NCBI GenBank assembly: GCA_009617715.1
Contig: VTFK01000430.1
Span: 248,001 to 312,000, forward strand
Length of the DNA stretch: 64,000 bases
Direction of reading: 5' to 3'
From: Plectrocnemia conspersa
Taxonomy: Eukaryota > Arthropoda > Insecta > Trichoptera > Polycentropodidae
The notes under the pieces were generated by a model. That model was not told where the DNA came from, ran no database searches, and was given only the letters and a program-made list of their open reading frames with translations. Positions within the stretch are counted from its first letter, which is position 1. Each line of letters opens with the position of its first letter. The translations under genes were made by a program, and so were the position numbers. This document shows positions 41,801-55,800 of the stretch, piece by piece.

Positions 41801-43206
41801 CTATAACAATTTTTATCTTATTCAATGCATTTTAAATAATATTTTATCGATTTACAGAAACTCAAATTAATGACTTATGCAAATTTTACAAATATTATAT
41901 AAACCCCATAAACTTATTTTTAAAAAAAAATTATATATGTACTATGTAATATATTTTATATTTAAAATACTTCACCAATATTTTGTCAGAAAAACTAATT
42001 TAATGTAGATATGTATATTGATTTTACAATATGAAACATATAATACTTGTTTTATAATGGTATTGATTAGGCAATTAATATATCCATATTAAAGTATTTT
42101 TTTTATCTACTATTTTTTTTTATCTTTTACACTATATTTTTTAAGCTTTTCTGTAGCGATTTTTATATCAATATTTTGAACTTAAAAATACATATTTATG
42201 ATATACATTTTTAAGAGACTATATATGTACTTTGTGTTAAATTTTATATTTAAAATACAAACTGTTAAATAAACATGAAATTATTCGAATTATTTTATAA
42301 TTTCTTATATAATATTAAATATTTTTTTATATTGGTTTCTGAACAAGATGGTATTGATTTAGCGAGCAGTATAACTTTTATATTCAGGATAAAGTTATTG
42401 TTTTTATTGGGTTTCTTTTATTAAATATAATATTATATATCAAGTATTTGTTTAATATTTTTCAATAATAAATTCTACTGTACACACTTAAAATATTTAT
42501 GTCAATGTAGTAATTATATTTTTAATTATATTTGTTATTTGTCATCTTAGTTTAAAGTCGAAGAGCGAAACGTATTTTTTTAAGTAAGCACTCTACTAAA
42601 TTTAATAATGAATTTGAACCGCAATATTTCATTGTTATTATATTATACATGTAATTCAAGGAAATCGAAAAGTTTAATTTCGTTAAAAGAACGTTGTATA
42701 CATTAAATTACATTTGATTGGACTTGTTTTTAAAACTTTACATAAGTCTTTTTTTTAATTTATGTATATATTGATTTTTCATTTTATCAAACAATAAAAC
42801 AATGTTATAATTTGTTTAATGTATTTTATTAACATTTTTTCAATTTTAAATAAATATTTACAATATATTTAAACTATTTTATGCTATTTTTTATTTAGTA
42901 TAAAGATGTTTTTATTTTTTTATTTAATTTTATATTTACAATTTAGTTGATATTTTTTTATTAATAGTATGCGTTATAAGACATTTACTTTTTATTTACA
43001 AATAAATTCTGGTAACATTTAATATCATTTAAGGTTAAAAAATTTTGGTTATTATTAAAATTATTTATATTAACAAAGACTATATTATATATACACTTTT
43101 GTCATTATCATTTAGTAACCGTTTGACTCTTTGGGTGCGATTTCGAATTTTGGTCCGACGGTAACGCTCAGGTGCAAACTTAATAAACTTTCGTCGTTCA
43201 CACCTC
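38869..43206. other. Intergenic AT-rich region
   Basis: Between the receptor island and the cadherin 3' end. AT-rich with the 292-bp repeat pair. A plus-strand block at 40,131-40,210 begins with an acceptor-like TTTTTTAG and would, if joined in phase to the micro-exon at 38,816-38,868, add VRGETQK and a stop; this is weak. Another complex patch lies at 41,260-41,510. Confidence 0.4.
41640..42500 (+). repeat. Two diverged ~292-bp repeat units
   Basis: TATATATGTACTATGTAATA with TTTTATATTTAAAATAC at 41,930-41,970 recurs as TATATATGTACTTTGTGTTA with the same follow-up at 42,222-42,260. GATGGTATTGATTTAG at 42,348 matches AATGGTATTGATTAGG at 42,057. The offset is about 291 bp throughout. Confidence 0.55.
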
Positions 43207-43212
43207 TTTATT
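43207..43212 (-). terminator. Poly(A) signal of the cadherin gene
   Basis: A minus-strand AATAAA hexamer lies about 33 nt downstream of the TAA of the terminal cadherin exon. The 3'UTR would be short. In such AT-rich DNA this hexamer is common by chance, so the call rests on its position. Confidence 0.5.
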
Positions 43213-43244
43213 TACAATATTATCCGAATAAATTAATTGTAGTT

Positions 43245-43809
43245 TTACATAGGTCTAGCGATGACCAACCTTTCGCTACCCTGCCGCCTCATAATGGCGG
43301 CCGCCGCTGGAGTTGCCACAAATACCGCTTGTTTGGTACTTAACTCTAAAAGTTTAGAGCTGCCTTTTATGTTGTGGTTGCTTGATCTCTTAGTTTCGTT
43401 TCGGTTCTCCTTCCTAACGTTGTCTTCGACTTCGCTTTGATCATAATCAACGACCGGTTCAGCAATTCCGTTCGTATAGTTAGACGTGTGTAGGTGCGCG
43501 TGCGGATGAAGGGGCAAAAGTATAGGGTTCATGTTGCTATTTGATTTTCTTATTATACTTTTCGGATCAAACTCCGATTTGTGTATCATCTTAGGCGGCT
43601 CTTCTTCGTCCATCGATGAATTTTTAAACCCGTTCTGTTTATTTCTCCTCTTAGAAATATTGCTCTTCTGATTAGGTTTTTTCATTATTGAAGTACTATG
43701 TATATTAAAATGTTCATTAAATATTTCTTTAGTTCTAGTGTTGCCTTTAGCTGGCTTTCTTGTCAATCTTTCTTTATGAGACGATTTTAATGAGTCTTCA
43801 TAACTGCCG
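43245..43809 (-). CDS. Cad99C: Cadherin terminal exon: long cytoplasmic C-terminus
   Basis: Starts after TTTTTAG with GSYEDSLKSSHKERLTRKPA and runs 187 codons to TAA at 43,245-43,247, ending QGSERLVIARPM. The middle is Lys/Asn/Ser-rich with acidic patches (MDEEEPP, DYDQSEVEDNVRKE) and a His/Pro-rich run, typical of a disordered tail. The extreme C-terminus does not match a class I PDZ ligand, unlike some PCDH15 isoforms. AATAAA follows 33 nt after the stop. Confidence 0.88.
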
Positions 43810-46800
43810 CTAAAAATCAAAATAAAACGCATTATAAATAAGTTACCATAATAACATTCTACCATCGAACTATATACATATTTTACAAATTAATTCATTA
43901 GAATTGTGTGGGTGGTAATTTATGTGCCTTAAAGAAAAAGCAAGCCGCGATATTTACTTCTGGAGTAAGGATCCCAATCAAGCACCGATTTTGCTGCTAG
44001 GACGGGAAGGATGCCTCCAACCATGATCAAAGCAAAAAGCATACTGTTGGTAATAGCTGCAAAACACCATATAAATAAAGATCATTTCATATACGCTACA
44101 CTAATTTTTACATTCGGATTTTAAAATTATTGTGATTGAAAAACTTTCGCAATATAGATAAAGCCGAAACGAGACGAGTTTAGATATCGTAGAATTTCAA
44201 GACTTTAAAAAGGAAGGTGTGGGGTTTTTTTGTCAAACCTAATCTAGTGTTCACAGCGAGATCTCGTCGTAATATATAGCACCCATTATTTTCACACCAA
44301 CGTGTCATCCATCAAGCTTTTATGTTAGCTTTGAGAAAAATAATCAATTAATATTCTGAGCAATCGCTTTACCGGACACTGCACCGAATGCATTCCTTAA
44401 AAATGTTTTTTAAGTTCAATATTTATTAAAACCTCTCTTTGATCGATCATCAACGCTTTGTTTGCAAGTTAACAATAACATATTATAAAAAAGTACTTAA
44501 GTATTAATCTTGGGCGAAAAACTTGTCCTTCATACATTGTTATTTAAAAAAACACATCGTTTATAATTAATGACTCTCCAAATTTTGTATATGACTCGGC
44601 AAAATATTATTTACAACGAAGAAATGGCCTTCTAGTAAAGAATTTTCTCAAGAGTCGCTCATTAACGCTGTTACGTAGTTGGCTTTATTTTTTATGATAT
44701 TTTCTTGCTTAAAAATATACTTTATTACACATATATACACATTATTTACATTTTAAATTTAATTTATCTTATATTTACACGAAAGCAAGATAAATGTTTT
44801 GTAAAAACAAATTTAATGCACGACAATTTAAAATCCTTACTTGCTACTCTCTTCAGACGATTGAGTAGTCGATTGACCGCAAGGACATCTTCCTCCTTCA
44901 GCTATGCCAGAATCCTGTCCACTAGAATGGACTGATGTTATCGAGGTTTCCATTCCTGTGCTTTTTCTGTAAAAATATCAATATTTGTTGAGCGTTTTAA
45001 ATATATGTAAACACTAAATAAATTAAAAAATCATAATAAATTATATTACACTTTAAATTTCTGCTACATATGATAAATATGGTAAAGCAATTTAAAAATA
45101 CATTTTAATTGAAGATCGTTTTTCAATACTTTTAATTTAAAAAAATGTGTTGTTCAATTAGTAAGATATGATTTGATAACTCTAAATAATTTTTTTTAAG
45201 GATGATTAAAAATATTATATTACATATTGTTTTTCATTTAAAGATAAGTTTTTTCATTTACACTATAATTGTTAGTATTTTGAAGGTGTGAAAAGTATTT
45301 TTATAAAAATAAAAATCGCTGGAAAAATTAAGTATAAGTAAATATTATTAATTAGAAAAGCTTTAAGAATAGTTCAAATAAAATGATTAAATGAGTGTGA
45401 GAGAATAAGTAAAAGTAAAATTCATTATATCAATAAATTATTTGTACAAAAAACTTTATAACTAAAAAATAATAAATATAGAATATAAAATTAATAAAAA
45501 ATAAAATTATATTTAACTATTTTACTATAAAAAAAAAAAAATTGAGAATTATAAATATGTAAAATTTATATATTGATAAAATTATGTTTTAAAAATTAAA
45601 GTGTGTTTGATTAATTAATTAAAGTGTGTTTGATTAATTTGGTTTATATATTTTGGTACTTACGGACTTAGATTATTAATGAGTAATAAAAAAAAAACTT
45701 TGATTTAATTATAAAGATTTTTTTCTCTGAAGTAAAATTTAAAAACATAATGTGTAAAAAAATGTAAGGCACTTAAAATACTGTCTAAAAAGTTATCTTT
45801 AAAGCTTTTTGCAAATCCTAAAAAATTAAGTATCAAATAAGTATTTAAAATATTAATAGAATAATTTTTTTTTGGAAATGGTTATAAATTATTTGAATGA
45901 ATTAATTGAGTATGAGAGAAAAAGTAGAAGCAAATAAAAAAATGTAAAATTGATATTTTGGTAAAATTATATATCGAATAAAATGTAAATGTGTTAAATT
46001 AGTTGAAATAATTTGCTTCTTTTAAAAATAAGTAGAAATTGAAAACAATAAGATTTCAATATTAAGATATTCTTCGGAAGATAAAATTTAAAATAAGTAG
46101 TATTTTTACTGCAATTTTTCGACCATATAAACATTAACAAAGAAGTCTGCACAGGTAATTCAAAAGTATCTACAAAAAATGTATTGGTGTGTTTTATCAA
46201 TTTATTTTAACATTTTTTAAATAATAAAATTTTTAATTATTTTTCGGCTTAAATGAAATATTTTATAAAATTAATATAAAATATTTTTTCTTATGTTCAC
46301 TTACGTACATTTTAATTTATAAAAAAAATATTATACAAATATGTTATTTTTTTATTTATTATTTCTTTAGTTATATATGTAAATATATAACTTTCTAGGT
46401 TACCTCAAAATGGTAAAATATCGACCGCCGTACATGTACGGCGATACCGTTCAAAGGGTTAATTAAAAGTGTTGAAGAATAGATTCGAAAATCTGTAAGA
46501 ATGATTGATAAATTAAAATGGTTCAATTTGAATTATTAGTATTTAAATTTATATAATGACTTGTTACTAATGTTATAAAAAGAATTCCTAAAAAAATAAA
46601 AGTTTTACTTAGGTTAAGAAACATAAAATGCAAATATTTTTATTGGAATTTTTAGATCACATGAAACACTGTGAATAACATATTGCAAGTTTTGCAAAAC
46701 ATAGAAATGAGTAAATTTGATTAAAGATAGATTGGAACATCTTCATGAATGGATGTGTTTTAAGTAATGGTATTTTAATTATTATCACTGTTAGTTAGTT

Positions 46801-49800
46801 AACCGAAAATTCACTATAATAAATAACCATTATTAATTACAAACAAAAAAAATGTTAATGAGTACAAGAATAAGAATTTTGAAAGAAAATATTATAAATA
46901 ATCTAATTCTATAGTGAAATAACATGAAGTAATTTTTTTTTAATAATTACAAACAACACAGTTGTAAAAATAAAAACTTGTAATTTTATAAATATATATA
47001 ATGTAATAGCTTAGAAACAGATTTCAAAATATTGTGTAATAAATGTTATCCATTCGTCAAAAAATGCAACAAAGAATAACGAAATCGACTAAACAAAAAA
47101 TCATTACTTGCTGACAAAAAGTATGACAGAATTAAATTATATACAACATTGTTACAAAATGACACAAAGCATATAAATCATTTATCATTATCTAGAGCTA
47201 TCATGAAATATAAAAAAAAAACGTTTTTAATAATATGTACATATATTGCAAAGCAAAAGTATCAAAGAACGACTACTTTTAATGATATTTTTTAAAAATA
47301 ATATATAAAAAATATTTATACCTCTTTTTAGTTCCAGTTCTTCTGTTAAATCGTATGCAGCTAGGATCATGTTGCTTTGTTTGAATATAAGTACCGTTTC
47401 TGTGTCCCTCGTTTCCATATTGACTTTTGACGCACTTTTGGTGAGCCTGTCCGAACTCTTCTATAGAATTGCCGTGCGGACACATTTGTTTCATATTATG
47501 AGAATTGAGGATGTCTAAATAGGAGTCTGCCTCTCCGTATCCTTGTGGAGGTTCTTGATAGGTGGTAGGAGTTGTCGGGAATAACGAGCCAATTTTCGCT
47601 AATTGGTCAGTGGATAGGCCCATGGCATTGAGGCGTTGCTGGGAGAAGGCCTTGTGCCGGTTTCTGCGGGATACAACGATAAAGAAAATAGTACTCGAAA
47701 AGAGGTAATGAAGGCTCAGAGTATTAAAATAAAAAATAGTGGTCATTAACGTGAAAACGAAACGGTTATTGTGTTAGTCCGTCAACTTGTGTGGTGCATT
47801 GTTAGACGTTTTAGCTGGAATTGCAACGTGCATCGTGAAAGCTCTAAGCAATTTTAGCACATGCAAACGACTCGGTGCGGGAAGTAATAATAATATACAA
47901 CGCTCGTTTTTCAGTGGTTTATTTAGTATTTATTTTACTTGAATTTCTGTGAAAATAAACGGTAAAAATCGATTTTGTTGGGTGGGTTTTGGTTAAGATC
48001 AAAGCGGCTTTGTGTTATGTACACCATTCAACGTTTAATTAAAATTACTTATAGTTAAAAAATATTACATACCTGTTCATAATTATTATTTTTTTACATG
48101 TGTAACAATTTCAATCGATATTAAAGCTATAGAATTTTATATTTTTAATATCGATTCACTAGAAAATATATTTTTATTTTCTCTTGTGGGATTGATTAAA
48201 AAAATAAAATTCTACAAACTTGTTTTTTAGCTTAGTATATTGATTTATAGACCACAATTATTTGCCTGAAATTTTTACCTTAAAAGAAAAAAATTAGTCG
48301 CTTGTGTTAAATAAATATCAATTTTAAAAACGTGACTTTTATAATTGTTTTTAATTTGTACAAAGCTGCTTATTATATTTTATATGATGTTTGAAAAATA
48401 TTACATAACTGAGTTTAAATGAATAATACTATTTGGACAAGTTACATTATAAATTATGCTTTTGTAAAAAAATAATCATATTTTTTATTCAAGGAAAAAA
48501 GCAATTTTAAAACCCTATATCAAAAATATGCTAGCATAAATAAGTTATATCTGAAAATGAGTTATAATATATATTAGTCCTTTTAAAATAATCACATTCT
48601 AAAACAACTAAAATAACAGCTAGTAAAGGATGTGTTTACTATGGTAGTAAAATACTATATTTAATACTGTTTCTTAAAGTTAATGCATATGTTTTTATTA
48701 TAGTAAAAATACTAAGGAGCAAAAAAACTGTTTCGGTTAACTCTAATTTTATATATATTTAATTCTGCTCTTATAAAAAAATAATTATGATTTTTTAAAT
48801 AAAATATTTTCTTAATAATTTAAGATATTGTTCAAATGCCTTTACTTAACATAAAAAAAGATTTAGCAGCAATTAATTATAATTTTTTGTTAAACATTTT
48901 TCTTGCAAAAAAATACTAATAATTCACAATAGTATATTTTATTTTTAAAAAAAATAGATAAAAATAATAATCATCTGAAAAAATATAGGTTTATCAAAAA
49001 TATATTTTTTAATATATACGGTAAAAAAAATCTAGGCAAATATTGTGGCCCAAAATTATTTTTAGAACTTAGTAAAACATGCATTTTTTAAAATTATACA
49101 TCGAATATCTTTGCGTCGATCTGATGTAATTGTATATGTTAAAGTGAATATGTATTTTCCAGTGAAGTTATATTAACTTAGTCTTAGTGAAATCATATCC
49201 GCTTTTTTACACATTTCACGCATATAAATGACAGCGTAGAGCAGCATATAATTTTACTAAGACCTGTAACATAAATTATATTTATATTAGTAGATATGTG
49301 TATTTTTTATAATTTCACTGAAATGTCAATCAAAATATATTTTTATTGATAATAAATATTCACTGTAATATATATATATTACACGGTAATTATAAAGTTA
49401 TTTTAAATCTTTAAATTAATATGACTTTAGTTGTATAGTATTATTCTGTATATGTGAGTATGGGGGCAGAATAAATTAGTTATATCTGAAACACAAAAGT
49501 ATCTCGCTGTCATTTATACCTAAAACTTTCTTAATTAAATTATTAAATTTTTCCCAAGATGCGAGTTTCATCTTGATAGTTTTATATTCTAAAACAAGTT
49601 TGAAACGATTTTCTCAAGTTAAAAGTAATATTTCTAAAACATTGAACTTCATGAATTTAATGAATGATTTATGTACATGTAATAACTTAAGTATCTTATA
49701 GTCGAACCTTAAAATTTGGCACAATTTTAATCTAATCACCATACATGCGCTAGGCGTGAGCTTATCATATCACATGCTTGAATCATATAATGTGGTGCAT

Positions 49801-52800
49801 AAATATTATACATTTGTAAGTTCTTAGTTATCAATGCAACCTTTTCGTTCGTCTGACACATATAATGCAGATGGCTGTCGTCAATGCCCCTATGAAGACG
49901 ATGCACCCTAAGGAAACGACGCCCAGCTCTAGGGCGCTGAGGGCATATCTCCCTTTTACAGGCATCACACTTGACCCGCCAACTTCTAAGATTTGATACG
50001 ATGGAAGTTCGTGCTTTATCTCAGACTCTTTCAGAAGCAATGCCCTAAAAACGGTCAAAGTGTTTTACGTAATACGCGCAAACTTATTACAGTTCAATGC
50101 AACTTTTATCAACTCACCTCTGAAGCGAATCCATATCTATTATAGAGTTTGAAGTCGGATCTACAGCGTATATGTACATATTCGTACTAAAATAATCAAA
50201 TCATAAATGTCATATTATGATCAGTATTAATATATAGAATAATTTATATCTCACCTAGTTGTATCGTGAGTGTTTTTGGAATGCGATTCTAATTTCCTCA
50301 CCCTGACATCCATACCGGTGGCTGATGTCAAAACGTTGGTTATGTTTTCCATCGCTTTTTCAACGTCTACTGGTTTTTGTGACATCACAACGACGAGTTG
50401 TTTGCTTTCATCCAATACGTATACCTAAATAATTTATAAACATATTATTATTTATTATTATAATTATAGTATTTTAATTTGAAGCAATGAACAAATATTC
50501 AGTTTTTTACAACAAATATGTAAAAACATAAGTATATTATCAGCAATATCATTGCTTATATTATTTATGATACCTGCAAAATTTTTCGATATAAATAAAT
50601 AATCAAAAATATTTTTTAATTACGTTTTTGTCATTGTTCATATTATAATATAGTGAATATTAAAAAAATCAGGTTTATGGTATAAAAATATAAAATAAAA
50701 AAACTAATATTTAATTTGAAGACAGTTGTAAAAATTCAATATTTTAATGTATAGTTTTTTTTCTAATTCATATCTGAGACTCATATTCAATTTTTTATTA
50801 TATAAATTAGGCTTAGTAAGATTTGTGATGGTTTAAATAAATTATTAACGAGCGTTAAAAAATATCTTAATAATAAAAAATATTTATTAATAAAGAAAGT
50901 TGTAATAAAAAATATTTATGATACTCATATACATACATATATATATATATATATGCTTTCAAATCTAATTTACATTAATAGGATTTATATATCATGTAAA
51001 ATTTGGGGTTTTAATATATGATATATTTTTTTATAAATTACTAAATATAGAGTACTATAAATCGATGTCAAAAAAATTGAATCAACTACGACAAAATAGT
51101 CATCGCATAGTTTTATTTTTTTATAAAGTACTTGGGTTAAGAAAATGCAATAAAATCGAGCATTTTTTTAGAATAAAAATGGTAAGTTATAGTAATTACA
51201 AATACTGAGATTATTATAACTATAATTATAAATTTATCACTAAAAAATCTAATTTATAGCCTAAAAACTCAACTCATTTAATATGTAGAATATAAAAAAT
51301 GTTATTCAATAAAAATAATGAAAGTATATTTTGAACGTTCTATTAAAGCAATAGTGATGCTTAAAAATATATAAAAAATAAGCAGTGATCTCAAATCTGT
51401 CACTGGATATTTAAAATTAAAGATTTTAATGAAATACATAATAAATAATACTAACGCGGCAAATTTAAAAAATAATAAAAAATCAACTAAAACAGAGAAA
51501 TTCATAATATTTATAATGAAGTTTAATTTTAGCGAAGTAGTGTTATTATTTTATTGTAAAAATGACGATTAATATAAAAACTAACAATTTAAGCAAAATT
51601 ATTGCAATAAATAAAAAAAAAAAAATATGATTTTTATAAATTTAATTTTTTTTACTAAAAAATACATTTAAGAGCTATAAAATCAACACAAATAAATTAA
51701 ATATGATAAAAAGGTAGTTTAAGTAATTTATTTTATTATAAATGTTAAAAAATTTTTTTTTAAGAAAAAGTTTTGTTAACTATTAAATATATTGAACAAT
51801 ACAATAAAAATGAAAACCCTATTTAAATTAAATTAACGCTTAATTGTTTTTTTTGTATTTTATATTTTATTTTAGTTAATTAAAAAAATATCATATTTAA
51901 CCTCACAATAGTTATTAAACACTGAAAAATCGCCCTTAGCAAAATAAGAACTAGTATTTATCTTTGCTTTAAGAAATTATAATAAAATTCAATATCAAAA
52001 AAATTATATTAAAATCTATACTTTTTTGCTTGGTAATTAATAAATTGTTCAAAAGTATGTTATTATTATGTTTATGAGTTAAAGATATCAACAGCAGCTT
52101 TGGTTTATAATAATTATAAAATATATTGCAATAAAATACCATATTTATAAAAATAATCGGTTGTAAAAATGTAGTAAAATGATCTTGAATTCAATTTAAA
52201 ATAAATTTAATAAGTACAGTTTTTGATATTAAATTGTAAAATTTAAATTAAACATAATTTGTGAACGTTTTGTTTAAGCAAAACTGTTCAAACGTCATGA
52301 AATTTACTAAAAAAATTAAAAAGCAAGATCATTTTTATAAAAAATAAACTCAGTTCTTAAATCTGGTAATATTTTTTTAAAATATATATTTGTTTAATTT
52401 TTGCTATCGAGAATTTAAAACTTTTTTATTTTACCTTAATGTTGAAAGTTGTAGTAAAATAATGTCGATAAAAAATATTAATAAAAAAATTATAGTAAAA
52501 ATCTCATTTCTCAATCTTTAGGGCAAATTTAATATTTTTTATCGTAATATTTCTATTGCAATATTTTTTTTAATGACATATATGACATTAATATTATACT
52601 ACACATCAAGCTTTGATACATAGTATATTTAATTTTTCCCATAAAAATGTAATTAATTAAAGCTTAAAACTCAACACGAAATAAACTAAATTAGTTGTGT
52701 AAAAATTTCAATTTCAATAAAAAAATTAAACATACCACTCTTTAATGCAGTCAATTTTATTTAAATCTTTATAATATATCAATTTCTAACATTAAAAGAA

Positions 52801-55800
52801 ACACCATAAAAAAACAATAGCTTGGCTCTAATAACAAAAAACTATATATTAAAGCTCAATTTAAAATTATTGAATATGTATAGTTTATCATTGATTATAT
52901 AATAACATTTTAAAACAAAGCACAACTCTTAAAAAAATTACAATGAATCGGAACTTATAAAAAATATTATTGTCGATATTTTAAAAATACAACTATTTCT
53001 ACATATGAATCAAGCCATCTTTTATCTGTAGCCTAAAAACTGTCATACAGTGTGTAGACTTTAACTTTGATATATGTACACTAAATAATAAAAGTGTTTT
53101 AAAAATCACTTTTCCATGTATCAATTTAAATCGAATGATAATAATATACCGAATTCTATCATTGTCCCAAATTATCTTGAATTACAAGTACGTAGAGAAA
53201 ATGGATATACTCACGAATACATTAGCAATAGCAGATTTGCCATCATCAGCACCTTTTCTGTCGGTCGCTTTAACATCGAATCCAAAGACCTTGCCAGCCT
53301 CCCTTGAGAACATAGCAACGGCTCTCACTTGGCCGCTTATGGGATCGATTCCGAATCTTTGTGACTGGTCGTTCAATATCTGGTATCTAATATCAGAGTT
53401 GTACCCCAGGTCCGGATCTGATGCCTAAGATTATCCAGGAACGGTAATCAGAGTATTGAAATTAATAAATTAGACAATATTTTTTTATATTAAAGTAACC
53501 AAAAATATATATAAATATAAATAAATAAGAATATGTATTAGTTTATTTAATATTGTTATTATTCAATCAAATTTATTTAAAAGTTACTGACGAATTTCAA
53601 GACAAACTCATTCGAGTAATCTCGGAATAGAATATTTAGTTTAAAGTAAAAAATACACTTTGGTGAATTTAATATATAATAAATTAAATTATATGAGTGT
53701 GAAAAAATACGTTATGGATATTAGTATTTTTTTTTATAATTAAGAAATATTTAATTAGTACTAACAATACACATAAAACAAGGGATTTTGTACAGAAGTG
53801 TTAAATATATATATATAGAAGTCATGAAATCTATATCTCTGTAAAGTATATAAGACTTATATTATATATTATTATTTAAATATTGTAAAAAAATATTTAT
53901 GCAAAACTCACTTGTAATTTTAGTATTTCGTATCCAAAACTGGCTGTTGTAGGTATAGCAGCTACGATCGGCCTTCCATATACCGTAAATCTTGGTGAAT
54001 TATCGTTAACGTCTTTTATGTTAACGACTATTTTAACATCTGCCCTCGTTAACCCTTCTAAAACGTCGTCGGATACCGGATAGATCATATGCGGCAAATT
54101 TCTCCCTACTTTGGGTCGTTCCGCTCTCACAACAATTTCGTATTTATCTCTGATCTCTCTATCCGGACTCCTAACAAGATACAATGTTCCGTTTCTCGGA
54201 TCGACTACGAACATCTTCTTAATTTCAAACTTGTCCTCGCTTATGATGGAGTATCGAAGTTTTTGGTCTTTGTAAAATTCAGTCGTGTTCAGCGTAAGCA
54301 GTTCCACTGGAGTGTGCGAGTTTTCTTCGATCTCCACTTCGTAATACCTCTCGGCGAATATTGGCTTATCCTTATTTTCCAAACTTTCCGGTACGTCCGT
54401 GACTCTTAATAATATCAGCGCCGTAGAGCTCAAGCTCGGCGATCCGAGATCCGAGGCGATAACCGTGATGTTATGTAAACTTTGCGCTTCGTAGTCTAAT
54501 TTACCGGTCGTCGTAATAACGCCGTCTTTGGAATCAATAACGAATAGATTCTGTTGATTCTTACGTCTTTGGATATCGAAGAGCAAAAGGCCGTTACCGT
54601 TGCCCGAAAAATCTGAATCGTTTGCGAATACTTTAATAACTTTACTACCGATCGGACTGTTTTCAGCTAAAACTGCTCTATATACAGGTATCATCATAAC
54701 CGATTCGAAGTTGTGATTGGTTATTTCTTCGGCTTCGGGATGGATCCATTCTAGTATTTCGTCGTGGTTATAAAATTTAGGTGCGTTGTCGTTAACGTCC
54801 AAGACGTGCACTTCTACGTTGACTGTGGACGATAATCTCCTTTCCACGCCGTTATCTCTGGCTAGCACGGAAAACGAATAATGCTCTTGAGTTTCCCTAT
54901 CCAATTCCCCGTTAACGCTGAGCACTCCGCTGAAAGTCGAAATTTCGAACGGTAATTTTTCATCGTCAGACACGATCTGATACGACACGTTGGCGTTTTT
55001 TCCATAGTCTGCATCTGCCGCTTCCACTTTGCCCAATACCGTCCTGGAGTACAAAGCTTCGTTTACGTCGAAGTTGTACCAAGTCTTTTTAAACACCGGA
55101 GGATGGTCGTTAATATCTTTTACATACATTCTGACGTTAATCAAATCCATCAAGCCACCTCCGTCCGTGACCGAAATGTTCAATCTAAACTCGCATTCGG
55201 GCGGTAAAATTCTAGATACGACCACATCTCCGGTTAGTTCGTTCACTATAAAGTATTGCTTAATGTGCAGCTTTCCCGGCATTATTGCGAAATTCGGAAT
55301 GAACGTTTCCGCGACCGTAGAGTACTTTAAAGCGGCATTCACACCACTATCGAGGTCTTCCGCTCTCAGTTTGAGAACGGTAGTACCCACAGCCACAGTT
55401 TCTGGTATTGATAATAAAGGTCCATATATCGCTAGATTATCTTCGTACTTATGTTGAGATCGGGGCGTAAACATTTTTATGCTGTCTCCGATGCGAGACC
55501 TCCTTTCTTCGAACAACTTCACGCGAGATATACTCTCGTCGTATTCAATAACTTCAATTTTTTCGTCCGAAGGTATAATAATCTGTTTGAAAGTCGGAGC
55601 GTTATCGTTTTGGTCGATCACTTTAATGGTCAATCTAGTTTCAGAACTCAAATTGCCTTTGTCTCTGGCCACTAATCTCAAGATATAAACGTTCTTCTCC
55701 TCCCTGTCTAGCGACTCCCCTCTGAAAAACACTCTTCCAGATATTTTATCAACTTCGAATAATTTATTGCCGTCTCCGTGCAGCGAATAGTCGAATGCAG

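Noticed and set aside
55029..55675. Plus-strand open frames of 74-142 codons
   Set aside because: Antisense shadows of the large cadherin exon.
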